64,000 bases of DNA from Gentiana macrophylla (Eukaryota; Streptophyta; Magnoliopsida; Gentianales; Gentianaceae), in contig CM047810.1 of the NCBI GenBank assembly GCA_026214975.1, forward strand, positions 98,286,316 to 98,350,315, read 5' to 3'. Under the pieces are notes generated by a model. That model saw only the letters and a list, made by a program, of their open reading frames with translations. It was not told the DNA's origin and ran no database searches. The number at the start of each line of letters is the position of its first letter. The stretch's first letter is position 1. The position numbers and the translations under genes are program-made. Positions 33,463 to 46,243 of this stretch are shown piece by piece.

Positions 33463-34057
33463 AGTGCTGCTATATGCTGATGTAGTTTGGGTGCCTACAA
33501 AAGGTCTGATTCATTGTCTGATCATTAATCTTAACTGGCTTTACATTCAAGTTTCTTATTTTGGAACAGAGCAAGATGATTTCCTTTCTTAGTAATATAC
33601 AGCCCTTATGTTGAAATACTTAGCTTTTAATTGTTAAATTACAACTTTCATGAATGTAATGTGAACATTGGATATTTTCTAACCGATATAATTAAAGGAA
33701 AATTAGGGATAAGGATACAGTTTGGAATATTTTTAAATAACAGGACAACCACATATTTTTTTTATAGGGAGAATGACACATTCTTAAATATTTTATAGCC
33801 AAAAGGACAAAGCCAAAAAAAAAAAAAAAAAAAATTGCGGGATTACCCTCTCAAGTACTTGAGGAAATATTCTCAAGTAATAGTGATCTAACCACGCACC
33901 CAAAATGTGAAAATCATCTAAACGTAGATTTATTTTTTCAATACTACGTCGTTTTGATGATAACGTGTAAAAACAAATCCATTCGACCCTTAAGAATTTG
34001 AGAGGATCCACACCCAAAATTCGCCGTGTAATATTTCGATTCTCTGGAAAGGGTAGA

Positions 34058-35517
34058 TGTTGGAGAGATTTTGCATCATAAAAACAAAAGAAAATTTATA
34101 AACCTATACTTAACATGCAAACTAACTCCTAACCGACCAAATATCGGGTAGTTGATAGCATAGTAGGGTAAGTACAGGGTCGATCCACAGGGAAAAGGGA
34201 TGAAGGATCTAATCTCACTAATTCTCTCAATTGCTACTCAAGAAACGGAAGACAAAACGTAAAAACAGAAAATAATTCAAATAATCTAACCTAAGGAATA
34301 AAATAAACAATCTAATCTAAAGACATGGGATCAAATAATGCACAAACCTATGTGATCTCAATCCTAGTTCAATTCATGATTTTAATTCAAATTGTGGTTT
34401 CACCTTTTCACGAAACCCAAATCCCTAATCTCTTAGTGAACTTATCTCTCAAGCTATGAAAGCCTACTTCCGTAGTGAATTCAATTATCTATCTCTCATC
34501 TTCCGAATGTTGAGACTGATTTTCAATACAAAACTCGGGTGTAGATTCAATTAACTCTCGTTTTTAAAGGACCTAACAACCTAGGAATCTAACCAATTAA
34601 TTTGTCACATAATCAATGACTAAATACCCTATCTTTCTATGATGATCTAAAGGTTTACATAACTTTCATATAGTAAACATCAATAGAAAACTAAATCTTT
34701 CGATTCTATTCTCATGGCATCATAAACTCAAAGAAAGATACAAAATAAATCACAATCATGAAGAGAAACTGGAATTGAATTAATCAAAAGAGAACTCACA
34801 TAGTCTTGAACAATGGTTGAAACACCATGAATGAAGAAAAAAAACATCTAACTACATCCTAATCTAACCTCGGTTCACCCGAGCACAAGGCTCGGGTGAC
34901 CGCCTCTGAAAACCAAGAAGGAGCGGCCGCGCTCTGTGTAATTTTCGTATGAAAAATCTGATGTAAAATAGGGTTGGGGCGCAGCTGTTTAAATAGGAAA
35001 ATCAAGTCGGTTGCTCTGAGAGCGGTGCCGGACGCCCGTCCATAATGTCGGACGCCCGTCCAGCTCTCCTGGAACAGATTCTGAACTTGTAACGCTCATA
35101 TCTCGGGCCTCGTAAGTCGGAATGGAGTGATTCAAAATCCTGTAGAATCCTCTCTTCAAGCCCTACAACTCTTCTCTTGAGGTCGAGAGTCAAATCAGTG
35201 TATATCATATCAAGAACTGCATCGGAAGTTCGGCTGCTTGAAAGCTTCATTCCAAGCTTTATCTCCATCTTTATCCTCTTCCAAGTCAAAAATGTATCTC
35301 TACATTGCATCCAAACACCACAAAAACGTAACAATATCCAAAAGCATATAAAACAATCAAATAATCGTACAAATTGATACGTTTTCATATTTAACTCTTT
35401 AAATCACCATTCACTCAATATTTCACTATAAACCTCGAATTCTATGAAAATCATACATATATGGGGGAAATTGAGGTGAAATATATCCTTAAAAACACTA
35501 CAATTTGACCCTTAACA
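34058..35517 (-). repeat. 3' LTR of the LARD
   Basis: On the minus strand it runs from TGTTAAGGGTCAAATTG to ...TCTCTCCAACA. It holds the paired palindromes at 35030-35041 and 35050-35061, and a TATA-like TATTTAAA at 34988-34995 downstream of them. Confidence 0.93.
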
Positions 35518-35560
35518 ACACCCCCACACTTATCTTTTGCTCGTCCCGAGCAAAACAAAA
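35518..35560 (-). promoter_or_regulatory. LARD polypurine tract with perfect hairpin
   Basis: On the minus strand the perfect stem TTTTGCTCG-GGA-CGAGCAAAA is followed by GATAAGTGTGGGGGTGT and the LTR. It has the same layout as the sites at 5775-5815 and 7279-7320. Confidence 0.85.
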
Positions 35561-38100
35561 CAAGAACATACTATCAAGAATCCACATAACCTGACACGAG
35601 ATATAGTAAAAATCATGACAAGCTAGTATTCAGCAAATCGACCTCACTCGGTGATGTGTGTGCAGAACCTACTAAACTTCCACCGATCATCTCTTGACTT
35701 ATTACATCAAGCACTAACAGTTATCCGGTCAACTAAACGAAAACTTCATTCTATCTACAGCAATTACCTCACAAAAACTAATTACCAAGAACATAGCAAC
35801 CAACTCACAATTAAATTCCTTTACTTAGTGCCAAGAAAATACCTCTCGGGTCTCTACTGGGTTTAGATCAACTTGACTTAGTGTTCCAAAAAGCGTACAT
35901 TTTATATTTCCTATCGTCGCGTCTCAAAAGTATAACACACTCCCTACATTAGAGGCAAATCACCCCGAGATCACTCAATCCTCATCGCCCAAGGTAAACC
36001 ACACTCCCCAATTGGGGCAAGATCCAAATGGACTCGAGGTGATAGATATAAACAAAATTCCCATAAAGAAATTTTATTCATTTATTATTTATAGATATAT
36101 ATATTTTTATATTTTTCAAACTCTTTGGAAACTCTCGGTCAAATATATTTCTAACACATTCAAGACTCTCAAAGTTCTCAAGAACACTAAGGTACTGAGA
36201 TTCTAACTGTGAGTATAGCACTAGTTCTTAACTTTCATTAATGCTAAATAAGTGTTATCTGCATCGAGAATTACCTTTCCTTTAACTAACCGGAAACTAT
36301 TCTATATTTGGCTCTTCATCTAATAGGTTCGTGAAATGAAGTTCAAGTGAGTATCGATCTACCAAACCTATGCTCAGAACATGATATGACTACTGATAAC
36401 AACTAAAGGTGCCAGATTATAAAACTAGCATGCAATTGAAATGTTACTCAGGACTAAACAAAAATTTTTGAAAATTGAAGCACTTTTCATAGAAAATTAT
36501 AACTAACATGAGCAAATGAAAGTAGATACATAAATCATCTATCCCCTCCCCCACACTTAGATTGCAATTTGTCCTCAAGTTATACAGAAATAATAAATTA
36601 GAGAACTTAGCTGATTGGATGTCGGCAGTGCGGAGGAACCAACAAGAACCAGGATTGCTTGCATAGCTCGATGAGATCGTGGAGCATCACAGACAACTGA
36701 ATTCATCGTGAAAGTGCACAATAGCTATCAAAAATATCCTGCAGACTTGATCAGTGCAAAAAGAGTCTACGGGGAAAAAGAAAAGATTACATATATAAAG
36801 CACATGGAAAAGGAGATATAAAGATATTTCAAATTTAAGCTCATATAAAGATGGAATACATATACATGGAACATTACACAACAGTAGGCTAGGTGCAACT
36901 ATATGAAAATATACTACAATGCAAATTACATGACATGCAATCCTAAAAATAAAATAAAAACGAGGTAGTATTACGGAAACCGACAGTTAACTACGCTCAA
37001 GAAAAATAAAAGAAAAATAGAAAAACAATGCAACTAGACGACATGCAACTAAATGATATGCAATTACATGATATGCATCTAAGTGATATGCAATAATAAA
37101 AGAAAATAAAAGAAAGAAAACTAGCCCACTCATTTGCAACATGACATGTATATAAACGTCTACCACATAATGACAGGTTACGATAAACACAATGGTCTTT
37201 GTCCATTACATGTGTAGGTACGCGCGCTTTAAGACTCGTTGAAAGTGATAGCATTATGGAAACCAACAGTTAGCTATACTAAACAGATATAACTCATATG
37301 GAAAAGGACGTAGCACACGGAAAACCGACAGTAGCTACCCATATGAACTATAAAAACAAAGGAAGCACGTAAGTCTTAAAAGCTTAAAAGATTCATCGGA
37401 GCGGTATGTAGCATACGGGAACCGACATTAGCTACTAATTAACTATAAGAACAGTTATAGCTTACGAGAACCGACAGTCACTATAACTTGCATAGATGAA
37501 TCATGCATATAAAAATTAATCAGTTATTTAACATGGATTCATAGATGGAAAGGTAAAAACTTATAAGTTCAGGACATCTATGTAAAAGAAATAGCCACAG
37601 AAGCTCATATGAAAGAAATCCATATTAAATAGAGCATTAAAAATAAAGAAAAAGAAAAATTCTGGAACCTGGACGTGCGTCCTGAATACCAGACGGGCGT
37701 TCACCTGGGTTTTCAGCCCTGAACGCTCGTTCATAATGCCAAATGCTCGTTCCCTGCAAGTTAAGAACTGGACGGGCGTTCACTTACCTGAACGCTCGTC
37801 CAAACATCGAAAAAAAAACGTAAAAGAGGAAAACACAAGAACCCTAAATACTCAAAGATGCTTTGTATACACAATATCATCACAAAGAAGACCACATCAT
37901 AATATAGCACAGAGGTTAGATTAGATACAACTTCACGTTCACAAATTAAGTAAAAACTTTTGCACATTCTTAACCTACGGTCATCGAAACACGGCAAAAT
38001 AAAAACTCTCAATCTATTAAACGCTACTTTTATTGAAAAAAAAAAAATAGATCGTAACAAAATCGAAAACTAACAAAACTAGATTCAACATGACACCTAT
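35561..38100 (-). other. LARD interior: noncoding, with two repeat families
   Basis: No open frame matches a known domain. The phrase ACCGACAGT.AGCTA recurs at least five times between 36,975 and 37,485. A group of GGACGGGCGTTC / GAACGCTCGTCC words (37,670-37,805) resembles the palindrome of the LTRs. CCCCCACACTTA-like words occur near both ends of the left half (35,521 and 36,548). Confidence 0.7.
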
Positions 38101-38122
38101 TCCCCGGCAACGGCGCCACTTT

Positions 38123-39580
38123 TGTTGGAGAGATTTTGCATCATAAAAACAAAAGAAAATTTATAAACCTATACTTAACATGCAAACTAACTCCTAACCG
38201 ACCAAATATCGGGTAGTTGATAGCATAGTAGGGTAAAAATGTGGTCGATCCACAGGAAAAGGGGATGAAGGATCAATCTCACTAATTCTCTCAATTGCTA
38301 CTCAAGAAACGGAAGACAAAACGTAAAAACAGAAAATAATTCAAATAATCTAACCTAAGGAATAAAATAAACAATCTAATCTAAAGACATGGGATCAAAT
38401 AATGCACAAACCTATGTGATCTCAATCCTAGTTCAATTCATGATTTTAATTCAAATTGTGGTTTCACCTTTTCACGAGACCCAAATCCCTAATCTCTTAG
38501 TGAACTTATCTCTCAAGCTATGAAAGCCTACTTCCGTAGTGAATTCAATTATCTATCTCTCATCTTCCGAATGTTGAGACTGATTTTCAATACAAAACTC
38601 GGGTGTAGATTCAATTAACTCTCGTTTTTAAAGGACCTAACAACCTAGGAATCTAACCAATTAATTTGTCACATAATCAATGACTAAATACCCTATCTTT
38701 CTATGATGATCTAAGGTTTACGCAACTTTCATATAGTAAACATCAATAGAAAACTAAATCTTTCGATTCTATTCTCATGGCATCATAAACTCAAAGAAAG
38801 ATACAAAATAAATCACAATCATGAAGAGAAACTGGAATTGAATTAATCAAAAGAGAACTCACATAGTCTTGAACAATGGTTGAAACACCATGAATGAAGA
38901 AAAAAAACATCTAACTACATCCTAATCTAACCTCGGTTCACCCGAGCACAAGGCTCGGGTGACCGGCCTTGAAACCAAGAAGGAGCGGCTGCTGCTCTGT
39001 GTAATTTTCGTATGAAAAATCTGATGTAAAATAGGGTTGGGGCGCAGCTGTTTAAATAGGAAAATCAAGTCGGTTGCTACAGTAACGGTGCCGGACGCCC
39101 GTCCATAATGTCGGACGCCCGTCCAGCTCTCCTGGAACAGATTCTGAACTTGTAACGCTCATATCTCGGGCCTCGTAAGTCGGAATGGAGTGATTCAAAA
39201 TCCTGTAGAATCCTCTCTTCAAGCCCTACAACTCTTCTCTTGAGGTCGAGAGTCAAATCAGTGTATATCATATCAAGAACTGCATCGGAAGTTCGGCTGC
39301 TTGAAAGCTTCATTCCAAGCTTTATCTCCATCTTTATCCTCTTCCAAGTCAAAAACATGTATCTACATTGCATCCAAACACCACAAAAACGTAACAATAT
39401 CCAAAAGCATATAAAACAATCAAATAATCGTACAAATTGATACGTTTTCATATTTAACTCTTTAAATCACCATTCACTCAATATTTCACTATAAACCTCG
39501 AATTCTATGAAAATCATACATATATGGGGGAAATTGAGGTGAAATATATCCTTAAAAACACTACAATTTGACCCTTAACA
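38123..39580 (-). repeat. 5' LTR of the LARD
   Basis: It is near-identical to the left LTR. Palindromes lie at 39093-39104 and 39113-39124, and TATTTAAA at 39051-39058 on the minus strand. A cluster of differences from the other LTR lies close to the palindromes (about 39,078-39,088). Confidence 0.93.
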
Positions 39581-40393
39581 GTAGACGTGTCAATTTGCAA
39601 GAACGAAATATTATATTTACTTCTTTTATGGATTTAAAGTTTTATAAGTATTTATATATATATATTCGAAATATATATATTTATATATTATGGGGACTGA
39701 TTTGTAATTTAAGGTTTTATAAGGGTTAGTGGAGAGAATAGTGGGGAGAGGTTTTATTTGGGAAAATAAACCTCCCACTATTAGCTTAACTTGTCAGAAA
39801 ATTTGAAAGAGGTTTGCCTGCAAGTTTGAGAGAAAAAGAAAAGAGCAAAACTTCATCTTCAAAGTTCTAAGTCAATTATTGACGGATTTCAGATTCGACA
39901 AGAGCAGGAGCTTCGTGAGAGAACGATGATCGTTTTAATACGAAGATCATCAAGTTTCTTCAAGGTATGGATTTCGACTAAAGGGCGATTATGATCAAGT
40001 TTGGTATCTTATTGGTTAATTCGTAGTTCTAGTTGTTTGGAAGCTTTGATCTTAATTGGTTTGTGAATCAATTGTGGATCAAATAGGTTTCGGGTGGGAG
40101 TTTGGGCAGGTGCAGCAGTTTTCCTGCAAGTTGTGCTGAGTTTTGGTGCTTGAAACAAGTAAGAGATCTTCCTATTGTGTTAATTCAAGTATTATAAGAT
40201 TTAGTAATGAGGTTGGAGTTGTTTTGGTATAAGTTTTCATGTGTTTTGATGTTAGATCAATGTGCTATTGTTGTGGTATGTTGAAGTACCTCTTTTGCTG
40301 CTGTTTTGCTGTTAATTTGATGAAGAACATGTTTGGAAAAGTTGTAGAATCGAAGAAAGTGGTAAAAGTTAGGTTTAGGGCTTGAACAGACAG

Positions 40394-40656
40394 AATGCGT
40401 ACGCATTGTGTAGCAATGCTCATGCATTGCTGCTTCATAGTTGTACAGGATGTTTGTTTCAGGTTGAATGCGCACGCATTCCTGCTTCAGTTTGGTTCAG
40501 GTCGCTTGTTGTACATGCAATGCGTACGCATTGCAGACAATGTGCACGCATTGGTTGATCAGGATGCAACAGGATGCCACAGAATCAATGAATGCGCACG
40601 CATTGGACATACAGAGTCTTTCAGCCAGTTTTCTGATCGTGGAATGCGCACGCATT
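40394..40656. repeat. Seven-copy AATGCGCACGCATT palindrome array
   Basis: Copies start at 40394, 40415, 40467, 40519, 40539, 40591 and 40643. The middle varies (GT, TC/AT, GC), but the arms AATGC/GCATT are kept in most. Intervals are 20-52 bases, and several are near 52. All lie within the solo LTR. Confidence 0.9.
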
Positions 40657-41976
40657 GCCCCTGTTTTGGAGAAAAATGTGTTTTGAGTTATGTATTAATT
40701 GAGTTTTAAGTGTTGATTCTTGATCTTGTAACACTAAATAAAGATGAACAAGCCTTGAATGAGTTTCTAATGCGTTTAGTTCTGGCACCGAATGTACTCT
40801 TAAAGGGAGTTGAAGTTCGGCTTGTGCTTTGGTGGATTATCATCTTCCAATGTCTGTGTATATGCTAGGATGTTGAGTCTAGATGTCTAGGTGAGGGAGT
40901 AAAGTTGCATAGGGCGAGTATTGCCTTGAAAACACATAGGTGGTTAGTAAACGGTTAACAAATACATAATTGACTAGTAAAAGATTAAATACCATATCAT
41001 TCTTGGTTAGGCACAAGGCTATATCGGAACGTGTGGGCGGTCAGTAAAAGTGAATATCTCTACTGGCCTATAAACGACTAAATGGTAGATGGACTTCGCC
41101 GAACGCGTGCACTATCGGACTAACTCCGTGGCTATTAGTGTGATCCATTGATAGGTTGCAAACAATATCTCGTGGCGGATATACACCATGCGTAGTGCTC
41201 TTGGATGCCGGTATAACATAGATAAGCTAAGTTAGAAACGTTTAGCCATGACATGTTGATGAGCATGAAATGAACCCTAGATGGAGTCGGTTCCATAAAG
41301 ATAATCCCTTAAACATAATTAATGCTTTATATACTTGTTTAATACAATAGCTTCTGTCTTTTACAAAGTACCTTTGTACTTACCTCGAATGCATATCTGT
41401 TTTATGTGTTTGGGGATGAGAAGATGAACAGGTGGAACAAGACTTTGATGATGATTTCGAAGACGACCTTTGAGGATGTTATCTCACAGCTTTTATTATC
41501 TACCTTTTAGTTATATTAAACTATGTTTAGAGTTGTTTGTGTTTTAATTAAAGACATGTTGTACTTTCCATTTGAGACTTATGTAAGATAATGGTGTTGT
41601 ACTTTCTTTCTAAGACTTCGTAGGGTTGTAAACTTGGGTTCGTTGTTTAAGCTATCTTTCTATCTTTAGATTGTTGTAATTCTATTCTTGTTTCAAAAGA
41701 AAATTTTACCCGAGTTTTTTAGCTTCCGTAAGTGCTAAACTCAATACGACGTAGTAGAGGCTTACATATAATATTGATTTATTTAATATTATATGTGCCA
41801 AACGGCCCTTTTCCGGATATGGACTCGGTGTCCGGGACCGGGGCGTTACACGCCGCCTGTGCTGGGAGTTTTTTTTTTTGGTTTTTTCTCTTTCCTCCTC
41901 AATTTTCAAAAACTCGTATCTTTTGATTTAGATATCCAAACGCGATAAAAATCTCACTGGATTTTTTATTTTTTTG

Positions 41977-42200
41977 ATGCTCTTCGTTTTGAGATTTGGT
42001 TCGATATACTCACATCGTTTTTTATGAGATTCACTATCAAAATTCACTCAATGAATCCCGAAAATCAGTGAACATCGACAGTGATTTTATGCTCTTCGTT
42101 TTGAGATTTGGTTCGATATACTCACATCGTTTTTTATGAGATTCACGGTCAAAATTCACTCAATGAATCCCGAAAATCAGTGAACATCGATAGTGATTTT
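41977..42200. repeat. 112-bp tandem duplication
   Basis: ATGCTCTTCGTTTTGAG... starts at 41977 and again at 42089. The two units are almost identical. There is no coding evidence. Confidence 0.9.
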
Positions 42201-42634
42201 CGAACAATAGTGAATTTTGACAGCGGATTTTTTGAAATCACGTCGGAATATGTTGAATGTGGTCTCAAAATAAAAAATAAAAAATTGGTGAAATTTTTTT
42301 CAAATTTGGAATTCTAGATTGAGAGATATGACTGTATAAAAAATATGGATAAGAGAGAAAGTATGTTGGTTTTTTTTTTGAAAAAAAATGCGCCAGAAAA
42401 AAGAAAGTTCTGTTCAGAGTTTGAAATCCCATTTGGCGTGAGCCAAGAAATAATGGTGCACGCCATATGTACATGGAAAGTTCCTTGATCTGTTTAATTT
42501 CCACTTGGAGTGGGCCAAGCTATCTGGAGGCGCCAAATACAAAGGAAAACTTCTCGTTTAGCAGAGATCTTTGGACCATTGGCGTGGGCCAATGCAATTG
42601 TTGTATCTGAATTTGCCTTGAAATTGTAGTCAAT

Positions 42635-43929
42635 GCCCTATTCTGAAACACTTGAATCGCCTATAAATGTTTTCAATTGTAACTCACTACTATCTTTGGA
42701 GTTGAAGAAGGCGACATTTCTATTTCCACTGCGTTTGTAGTTTGCCTGCCAAGACTTGAAAGTCTAAAACTTATTTGATTGATTTCAAGTCCGAAGAAGC
42801 TTTCGAGAAACTCATAAGCGGTTGCCCACAAACTAATTGATCTGCATTTGCATATAGACTTCTTATATGATGATGATTTTACGTATATAATATCTTCAAC
42901 TTCCTTGAGATGTCTTGAGGTATGTTTTGATGAATATCAATGCAGTCTAAATTTAAAGGCTTCCTTACTCGAGTACCTTGAGATAAATGGATATATATCT
43001 CAGATTATTGTGCAAAAAAATTAAAGCTCTTTCTTGAAGCATACTTGAGAATGACTTTGCTTGAAGATGATTTCTCTAACCATTCAATCGTTGAAACGAT
43101 TCGTGCTTTCGATTGTGCAAAATCTCCGGCTTTATCCAACGAAGTTATGCAGTAAGCTACTCTATGCTTTTGGAGCATTAATAAGTCAGTATACCAATAT
43201 TAGAATTCTACTCCTATGTTATGAACGTTGTTGCTTGCACGGGATAATTATGACTCATAGCACTTGATAGTTGATAATTAGCTCATATGTTGTCCCTTTT
43301 TTTTGTTACTTGACATCATTGATGATTTAAAGATAACATTATATTATGAAAATACATTATTACTAAAAGTTGAAATTTTTCATTCTCAGGCTCTTGGTTG
43401 TGCCAAATTCTTCGTGTCGACTGATTAAGAGATTGGCGAAATTTGAGGCACGCATTTTATTGTTCTTGTAACTGTAACTTGTTACATGATCTTATTGAGC
43501 ATGCCGAGTGTTTAGAAGTTCTTGAAGTTAATCAGGTTAGATAAAGGCATCTGGAAACCGTGTGTGTAGAGAGACTGAGAGTACATTTTTTTTTCAACAC
43601 ACACAAGTATAATTTGGATGCAAATTTTGTGATGCCAAGAAGAATGTTGTATGCATGAAAACAATCATTATCACTCAAAGTGGACTACTCCTGTAGAAGT
43701 ACCGAGATGCTTGTCAAGCTGCTTGAAGACGGTTGTAATTGAAGGTTATCATGGTTTCGAGGATGAGTGTGAAATGATAGGTTATATATTAAAGCATGGA
43801 AGTGTTGTTGAACTTATGAAGATATCTTGTCATATGTTCATGAGGGATAGTGCAAGGTTAGAGTTGGTTCAAGAGATATGTAAGTTTCCAAGAAAGTCCC
43901 CGGTCTGTGCAGTTGAATTCTTCAGGTAA
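42635..43929 (+). pseudogene. F-box gene copy 3: LRR and FBD parts only
   Basis: Homology to copy 1 begins near 42,640 (TATTCTGAAACACTTGAA), so the F-box itself is missing. The LRR part is frameshifted. Exon 1 ends near 43,150 without a clean GGTAAGC donor (AGTAAGC). Exon 2 is about 43,391-43,534. Exon 3 (from about 43,640) encodes a complete-looking FBD domain (WTTPVEVPRCLSSCLKTVVIEGYHGFEDECEMIGYILKHGSVVELMKISCHMFMRDSARLELVQEICKFPRKSPVCAVEFF). That end is better kept than in copy 1. The 3' flank matches copy 1 to about 44,560 and preserves the empty site for its hAT element. Confidence 0.85.
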
Positions 43930-44849
43930 TTTGTAACCCCTGCACTCCCAATAGCTTCCAAGCAATCATTTAGATGTGGACATGTTCTGGAGATATTTTT
44001 CTTTGTAAGTATTTATCATCATACAATATTCAAATTTCTTTGAGCCATTTGTTGCATATTCTACTCTTATCATTTGCGTGTCGATTACCCTTGTATGGCC
44101 GATTTTGATTGATGATCGGCCTCTCTGAGATATATTTGTAGCCACAACGTATTATGTCATGATTTGCTTAAAGAACGGTTTGGATAACTGCATTAATTGA
44201 GGATGCAAATCGATGCCCAAAGGTGATTCGAGGTGATGAGCGAGCTGTTTTTTTTTTATTATATATATTTTTATGTAGATCGGATAATGAATATCGACAT
44301 ATTGTTGCGATATAGTTTTTGTATCTTCTTTGTCATCGTATAAGTATAAGAGTGATTCTTGCATCTATGAAATAAGGCTTAATTTGTTCGTGGGCCCGTG
44401 GCTACAACCATGTAAGTCATAAACTATGATCAACCGTGTGTAAAAGCGTGTTTGTTGTGGAAATAGCACTATTCGGAAGTTTATTTTCTTTGCAGTGTGA
44501 TCTGTTTGTTTATGTTGTAGATTGATCCACTATGAATTCAAACCGCTTTCGCCATTGATTTCACCCATATATATCGTGTTTGCTTGCGCCCGTGTAAATT
44601 TGTCTCGGTTTCACAAAGATGTTGGTGAAACCGACATGTCTCTGTGGGTTAGGTGTTTGAGATACGCATTGACACTAAAATGTTTTTCATGTCGAGATGT
44701 GGACACACGAATTAGTTGATGCAAAAACATTGAAGCAAATGACTTATTTGTGTCTGTAAGGCGGCGACAAGTAGATGCCAATTAATGTTGCTATGCTTTC
44801 TTAAAATTGATTTGCCGTGGACAACGTCGGGCATCGCAACTAATGCTAA

Positions 44850-45268
44850 GAGCAACCATAGTAAGACAATAGTGGAGATGTTCTCCTTGTTTTTAAATCG
44901 AGTACAAGATGTCGTTTAGGCAAATGTAATGTAATGGAAGCAAAATAGATAAATGTTTCTGGAGACTATCCAGCCTATTCTCTGTTTTGGGAAAGACCAT
45001 GTTCTGTCTCGAAAAAAGTGCCAAACCCCATTTTATTACTAATATTTAATATTATTTTATCAATAAATTCAAAATATTTACTACCATTACAACATCTAAT
45101 CACACAAATAATTTTTACAATCATTTTATATTTATCACCATTACAAAATCACATCACACAAAAATTATCCCTACAATCCTTCTATATTTATCTTCCACTT
45201 ATCTTTCGCCACGTCAGCCCAATATCAATAATCAAGAAACTTCTCTCCCGATCACACTAAGGTTGCTC
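44850..45268. mobile_element. Tourist/Harbinger-like MITE (copy B)
   Basis: GAGCAACCATAGTAAGA and the inverted right end GAGCAACCTTAGTG are flanked by TAA (44847-44849, 45269-45271). It lacks the nested Mutator-like MITE of copy A. Confidence 0.85.
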
Positions 45269-45346
45269 TAATGTGGCAAACTAGGAGTTGTGTTAAAAAC
45301 TAGGGTTATTTGAGGCAGTTGTCAAAAACACGTTTATTAAGAAAGT

Positions 45347-45880
45347 TGTTATAAAACGGATGGAGATAACTTCAGATGCAAGAAACAGAAACAGAAGCAA
45401 TCAAACATAAACAATCAAAGGAGAAAACAGAAACAAGAAGAACACAGATTTAACGTGGAAAACCCCTCAGTGGGAGAGGTAAAAAACCACGGGCAGAAAA
45501 GAGATATTTTATTATGCACTGAAATTTACAGATTTCAACACGCACAGACAATTAGACAACAACTGTATTTATAGGCACAAATTCCTAAACCCTAGCCGCC
45601 AGGAATCTTTGTCTGATGCACCATAAATACCCCTACACGTGTCCTCATTTTAATGACACTGTATAGCTGTCACATAATAGAATTTGCAGATGTGGGACCC
45701 TGCTGTATTCAAGTACTAAGCAGACTATCACCCTGCTGATAGTCACCCCGCCGTGAAGCTCGATGAGACTCCACCCTCTTGAAGCTACTGTAATTGAATA
45801 CACTTCTCAGCTGTCCATCACATAGCTGAGTCTTCAGATTGATTCCACCAGATGTAGAGTTTTAAGTCACTTTACTGACA
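45347..45880 (-). repeat. 3' LTR of the Tork-like element
   Basis: On the minus strand it starts TGTCAGTAAAGTGAC and ends ...CGTTTTATAACA. Confidence 0.93.
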
Positions 45881-46243
45881 AATCTCCACCTTGACTTCAA
45901 CTCTCACTAGAGTCAAACAGATTGCATAACCAGATGTACTTGTACCAGATGCATTCGTCAATGCCAGAAGTACTTGTACCAGACTATCTCCTCAGCATCC
46001 ACTCCACTGATCTGCCCTCAGTAGAGTTTCCAGGAACAAATTACAAGCTTTGAATATTCAGTTAGTCCAGGCAAAGCTGGAACTTACTCTACTGAACTGG
46101 TTTAGTGAACATATCAGCAGGGTTCTCCTTTGTGCCAATTTTCTTCACCACAACCCTCTTCTCATTCCTCAAGAAATGATACCTGACATCAATATGCTTG
46201 GTTCTCTCATGATGAACCTGATCCTTGGCTAAACATATTGCAC

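Larger units (their letters stand above)
34058..39580 (-). mobile_element. Noncoding LTR element (LARD), 5.52 kb, Athila/Tat-type signals
   Basis: Two near-identical LTRs (34058-35517, 1,460 bp; 38123-39580, 1,458 bp) are flanked by the duplication GTAGA (34053-34057, 39581-39585). On the minus strand the primer-binding site TGGCGCCGTTGCCGGGGA (38101-38118) fits tRNA-Asp, and a GTGTGGGGGTGT polypurine tract adjoins the left LTR. The 2.6-kb interior has no gag or pol. It must move with proteins from a related autonomous gypsy element. Differences between LTRs are few, so it is young. Confidence 0.95.
34027..41850 (+). mobile_element. Gypsy-type solo LTR (~2.3 kb), split by a LARD
   Basis: The LTR begins TGTAATATTTCG at 34027 and ends GGGGCGTTACA at 41850, with the 5-bp duplication CGCCG on both sides (34022-34026, 41851-41855). 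The halves 34027-34057 and 39586-41850 were parted by a later element. No internal region remains, so LTR-LTR recombination removed it. Its first ~370 bases (without the LARD) recur inside the MULE at about 54,600-54,965. It contains a sevenfold palindrome array. The chromovirus/Tekay lineage is a guess from the GGGGCGTTACA terminus. Confidence 0.88.

Noticed and set aside
40394..40656. Regularly spaced palindromic repeats that could suggest a CRISPR array
   Set aside because: The repeats are only 14 bp with variable centres, spacing is 20-52 bp, there are no cas genes, and they lie inside a plant LTR.
44522..44719. 65-codon frame after F-box copy 3 (WVRCLRYALTLKCF resembles an FBD-gene segment)
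   Set aside because: Too short and isolated to call; the resemblance to the WVRFAL motif of F-box/FBD proteins rests on a few residues.
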